A stretch of DNA of 64,000 nt. Source: Thermosphaera sp. GTDB taxonomy: Archaea; Thermoproteota; Thermoprotei_A; Sulfolobales; Desulfurococcaceae. The notes beneath the pieces were generated by a model. The model saw only the letters and a list, made by a program, of their open reading frames with translations, ran no database searches and was not told the DNA's origin. Positions 63,013-64,000 of this stretch are shown in pieces. The stretch covers positions 1,054,290 through 1,118,289 of the forward strand of contig JAWBNK010000001.1 in the NCBI GenBank assembly GCA_038827615.1, written 5' to 3'. Made by a program: the position numbers and the translations under genes. Positions within the stretch are counted from its first letter, which is position 1, and each line of letters opens with the position of its first letter.

Positions 63013-64000
63013 ATGGTTAGGTATAAGCAGACTAGCGAAGTACTCAAGATAATGAAGAATGTCGAGCAAGTTAGAAACGTGGGAATAACCGCTCACGTAG
63101 ACCACGGTAAGACCACGCTCTCAGACTCGCTTCTGGGAGCTGCTGGAATAATCTCCGAGAAGATCGCTGGTCAAGCACTAGCTCTCGACTACTTGGATGT
63201 CGAGCAGAAGAGGCAGATGACGGTTAAAGCCGCTAACGTCAGCTTGTACCACGAGTCCAAGGGCAAGCCATACGTTATCAACTTGATCGATACTCCAGGA
63301 CACGTTGATTTCCAAGCAAAAACCACTCGTGCGCTGAGAGTCATCGATGGAGCAATAGTCGTCGTAGACGCTGTGGAGGGAGTAATGACTCAGACCGAGA
63401 TGTACCTCCGCGTCGCCCTGGAGGAGAGGGTTCGACCAATCCTATTTGTAAACAAGATTGACAGGTTGATAAAGGAGCTGAGGCTTTCGCCGAACGAGAT
63501 ACAGCAGAGGCTTGTCCAAATAATCAGGGATGTAAACGCCCTCATAGCCAATTACGCTGATAAAGAGTTCCAGCAGGCTTGGCAGCTAGACCCTGCCAAG
63601 GGACAAGTAGCATTCGGTTCTGCAAGGGATCGGTGGGGGTTCACAATCCCCATGGCCCAGCAGAGGGGCATCAAGTTCTCGGACGTCGTGGATGTCTACA
63701 CTAGGGGCAAGGACGCTGTACCCGAGCTACAGAAGGCTGCGCCGCTTCACGAGGCAATCCTCGACATGGTTGTAAAGTTCGTTCCCAACCCGAGGGACGC
63801 GCAGAAGTACAGAATCCCGAAGATATGGCATGGAGACCCTAACAGCGAGCTCGCAAAGTATATGATGGAGGCCGATCCAAACGGTCCCTTAGTGATGCTC
63901 GTCAACGACGTGAGAGTCGACCCTCACGCCGGGTTAGTGGCGACTGGGAGAGTCTACTCTGGTACAGTGAGACCTGGAGAAGAAGTCTGGCTCGTAAACG
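63013..64000 (+). CDS. fusA: translation elongation factor 2 (3' end beyond the window)
   Basis: The first 329 codons of EF-2, cut by the window end. Readable: G1 [18 protein letters not shown]-like switch region [17 protein letters not shown]3 [21 protein letters not shown]4 [10 protein letters not shown], and the start of domain II ([16 protein letters not shown]). It drives ribosome translocation. ATG 63013 follows GGTTGAGG. Confidence 0.95.
   Translation, partial: MVRYKQTSEVLKIMKNVEQVRNVGITAHVDHGKTTLSDSLLGAAGIISEKIAGQALALDYLDVEQKRQMTVKAANVSLYHESKGKPYVINLIDTPGHVDFQAKTTRALRVIDGAIVVVDAVEGVMTQTEMYLRVALEERVRPILFVNKIDRLIKELRLSPNEIQQRLVQIIRDVNALIANYADKEFQQAWQLDPAKGQVAFGSARDRWGFTIPMAQQRGIKFSDVVDVYTRGKDAVPELQKAAPLHEAILDMVVKFVPNPRDAQKYRIPKIWHGDPNSELAKYMMEADPNGPLVMLVNDVRVDPHAGLVATGRVYSGTVRPGEEVWLVN

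Overview
This 64 kb window comes from a hyperthermophilic crenarchaeon, most likely order Desulfurococcales (Desulfurococcus/Thermosphaera/Staphylothermus-like). The reasons are: archaeal TATA-type promoters, GGTG-type ribosome binding sites with many TTG and GTG starts, an unsplit rpoB next to split rpoA1/rpoA2, RNA polymerase subunits H, D, N and E, aIF2-gamma, aIF5B, KEOPS, an archaeal exosome, proteasome and RNase P proteins, intron-bearing tRNAs and a tetraether-lipid synthase-like radical SAM enzyme. No exact species is claimed. I see no insertion sequences, CRISPR arrays, rRNA genes or prophage.

Layout. 0-10.2 kb is mostly metabolic or accessory: a cysteine-stripped DUF2148 protein, an ion permease, a small ubiquitin-like (beta-grasp) system of three GG-ending proteins around one E1-like enzyme, an AK6-type kinase overlapping a circularly permuted GTPase, a radical SAM enzyme, a sodium/amino-acid symporter, a tiny membrane protein and a class III aminotransferase. 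Two tRNAs follow (10.2-10.5 kb). From 10.5 to 14.2 kb, pckG, a DUF99 gene and orc1/cdc6 run leftward. The 117 bp gap next to cdc6 carries several inverted GAAAC-core motifs around an AT-rich centre and is a good replication-origin candidate. To its right almost every gene runs rightward.

The rest is an information-processing supercluster: DUF432-mscS, tRNA-Ala, rpoH-B-A1-A2, L30e, NusA-like, S12, S7, EF-1A, S10 (16-28 kb); tRNA-Ser, S13-S4-S11-rpoD-L18e-L13-S9-rpoN-S2, MEMO, IPP isomerase, DUF2118, gltX, L7Ae, S28e, L24e, aIF5B (28-40 kb); S6e, aIF2-gamma, PIN, rpoE1, spt4, dephospho-CoA kinase, S24e, S27ae, kae1, bud32, XTPase, S15, a RecJ/Cdc45-like protein, a Pcc1-like protein, S3Ae (40-49.5 kb). 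After a sugar nucleotidylyltransferase, DUF2095 and a YchF-like GTPase comes the RNase P/exosome/proteasome superoperon (52-63 kb). It is interrupted at 54.7-57.3 kb by a C/D-box sRNA candidate, tRNA-Leu, an orphan DNA methyltransferase, a zinc protein and a dehydrogenase. EF-2 runs off the right edge.

Themes. Kae1, Bud32 and two Pcc1-family proteins together make most of a KEOPS complex. L7Ae, Rpp30 and Pop5 are three of the five archaeal RNase P proteins, and Pop5 here carries an N-terminal membrane helix. Least ordinary features: the beta-grasp/E1 cluster, the origin candidate, membrane-anchored Pop5, the C/D sRNA, the aIF2-gamma with a half-lost zinc knuckle and the cysteine-less DUF2148 protein.
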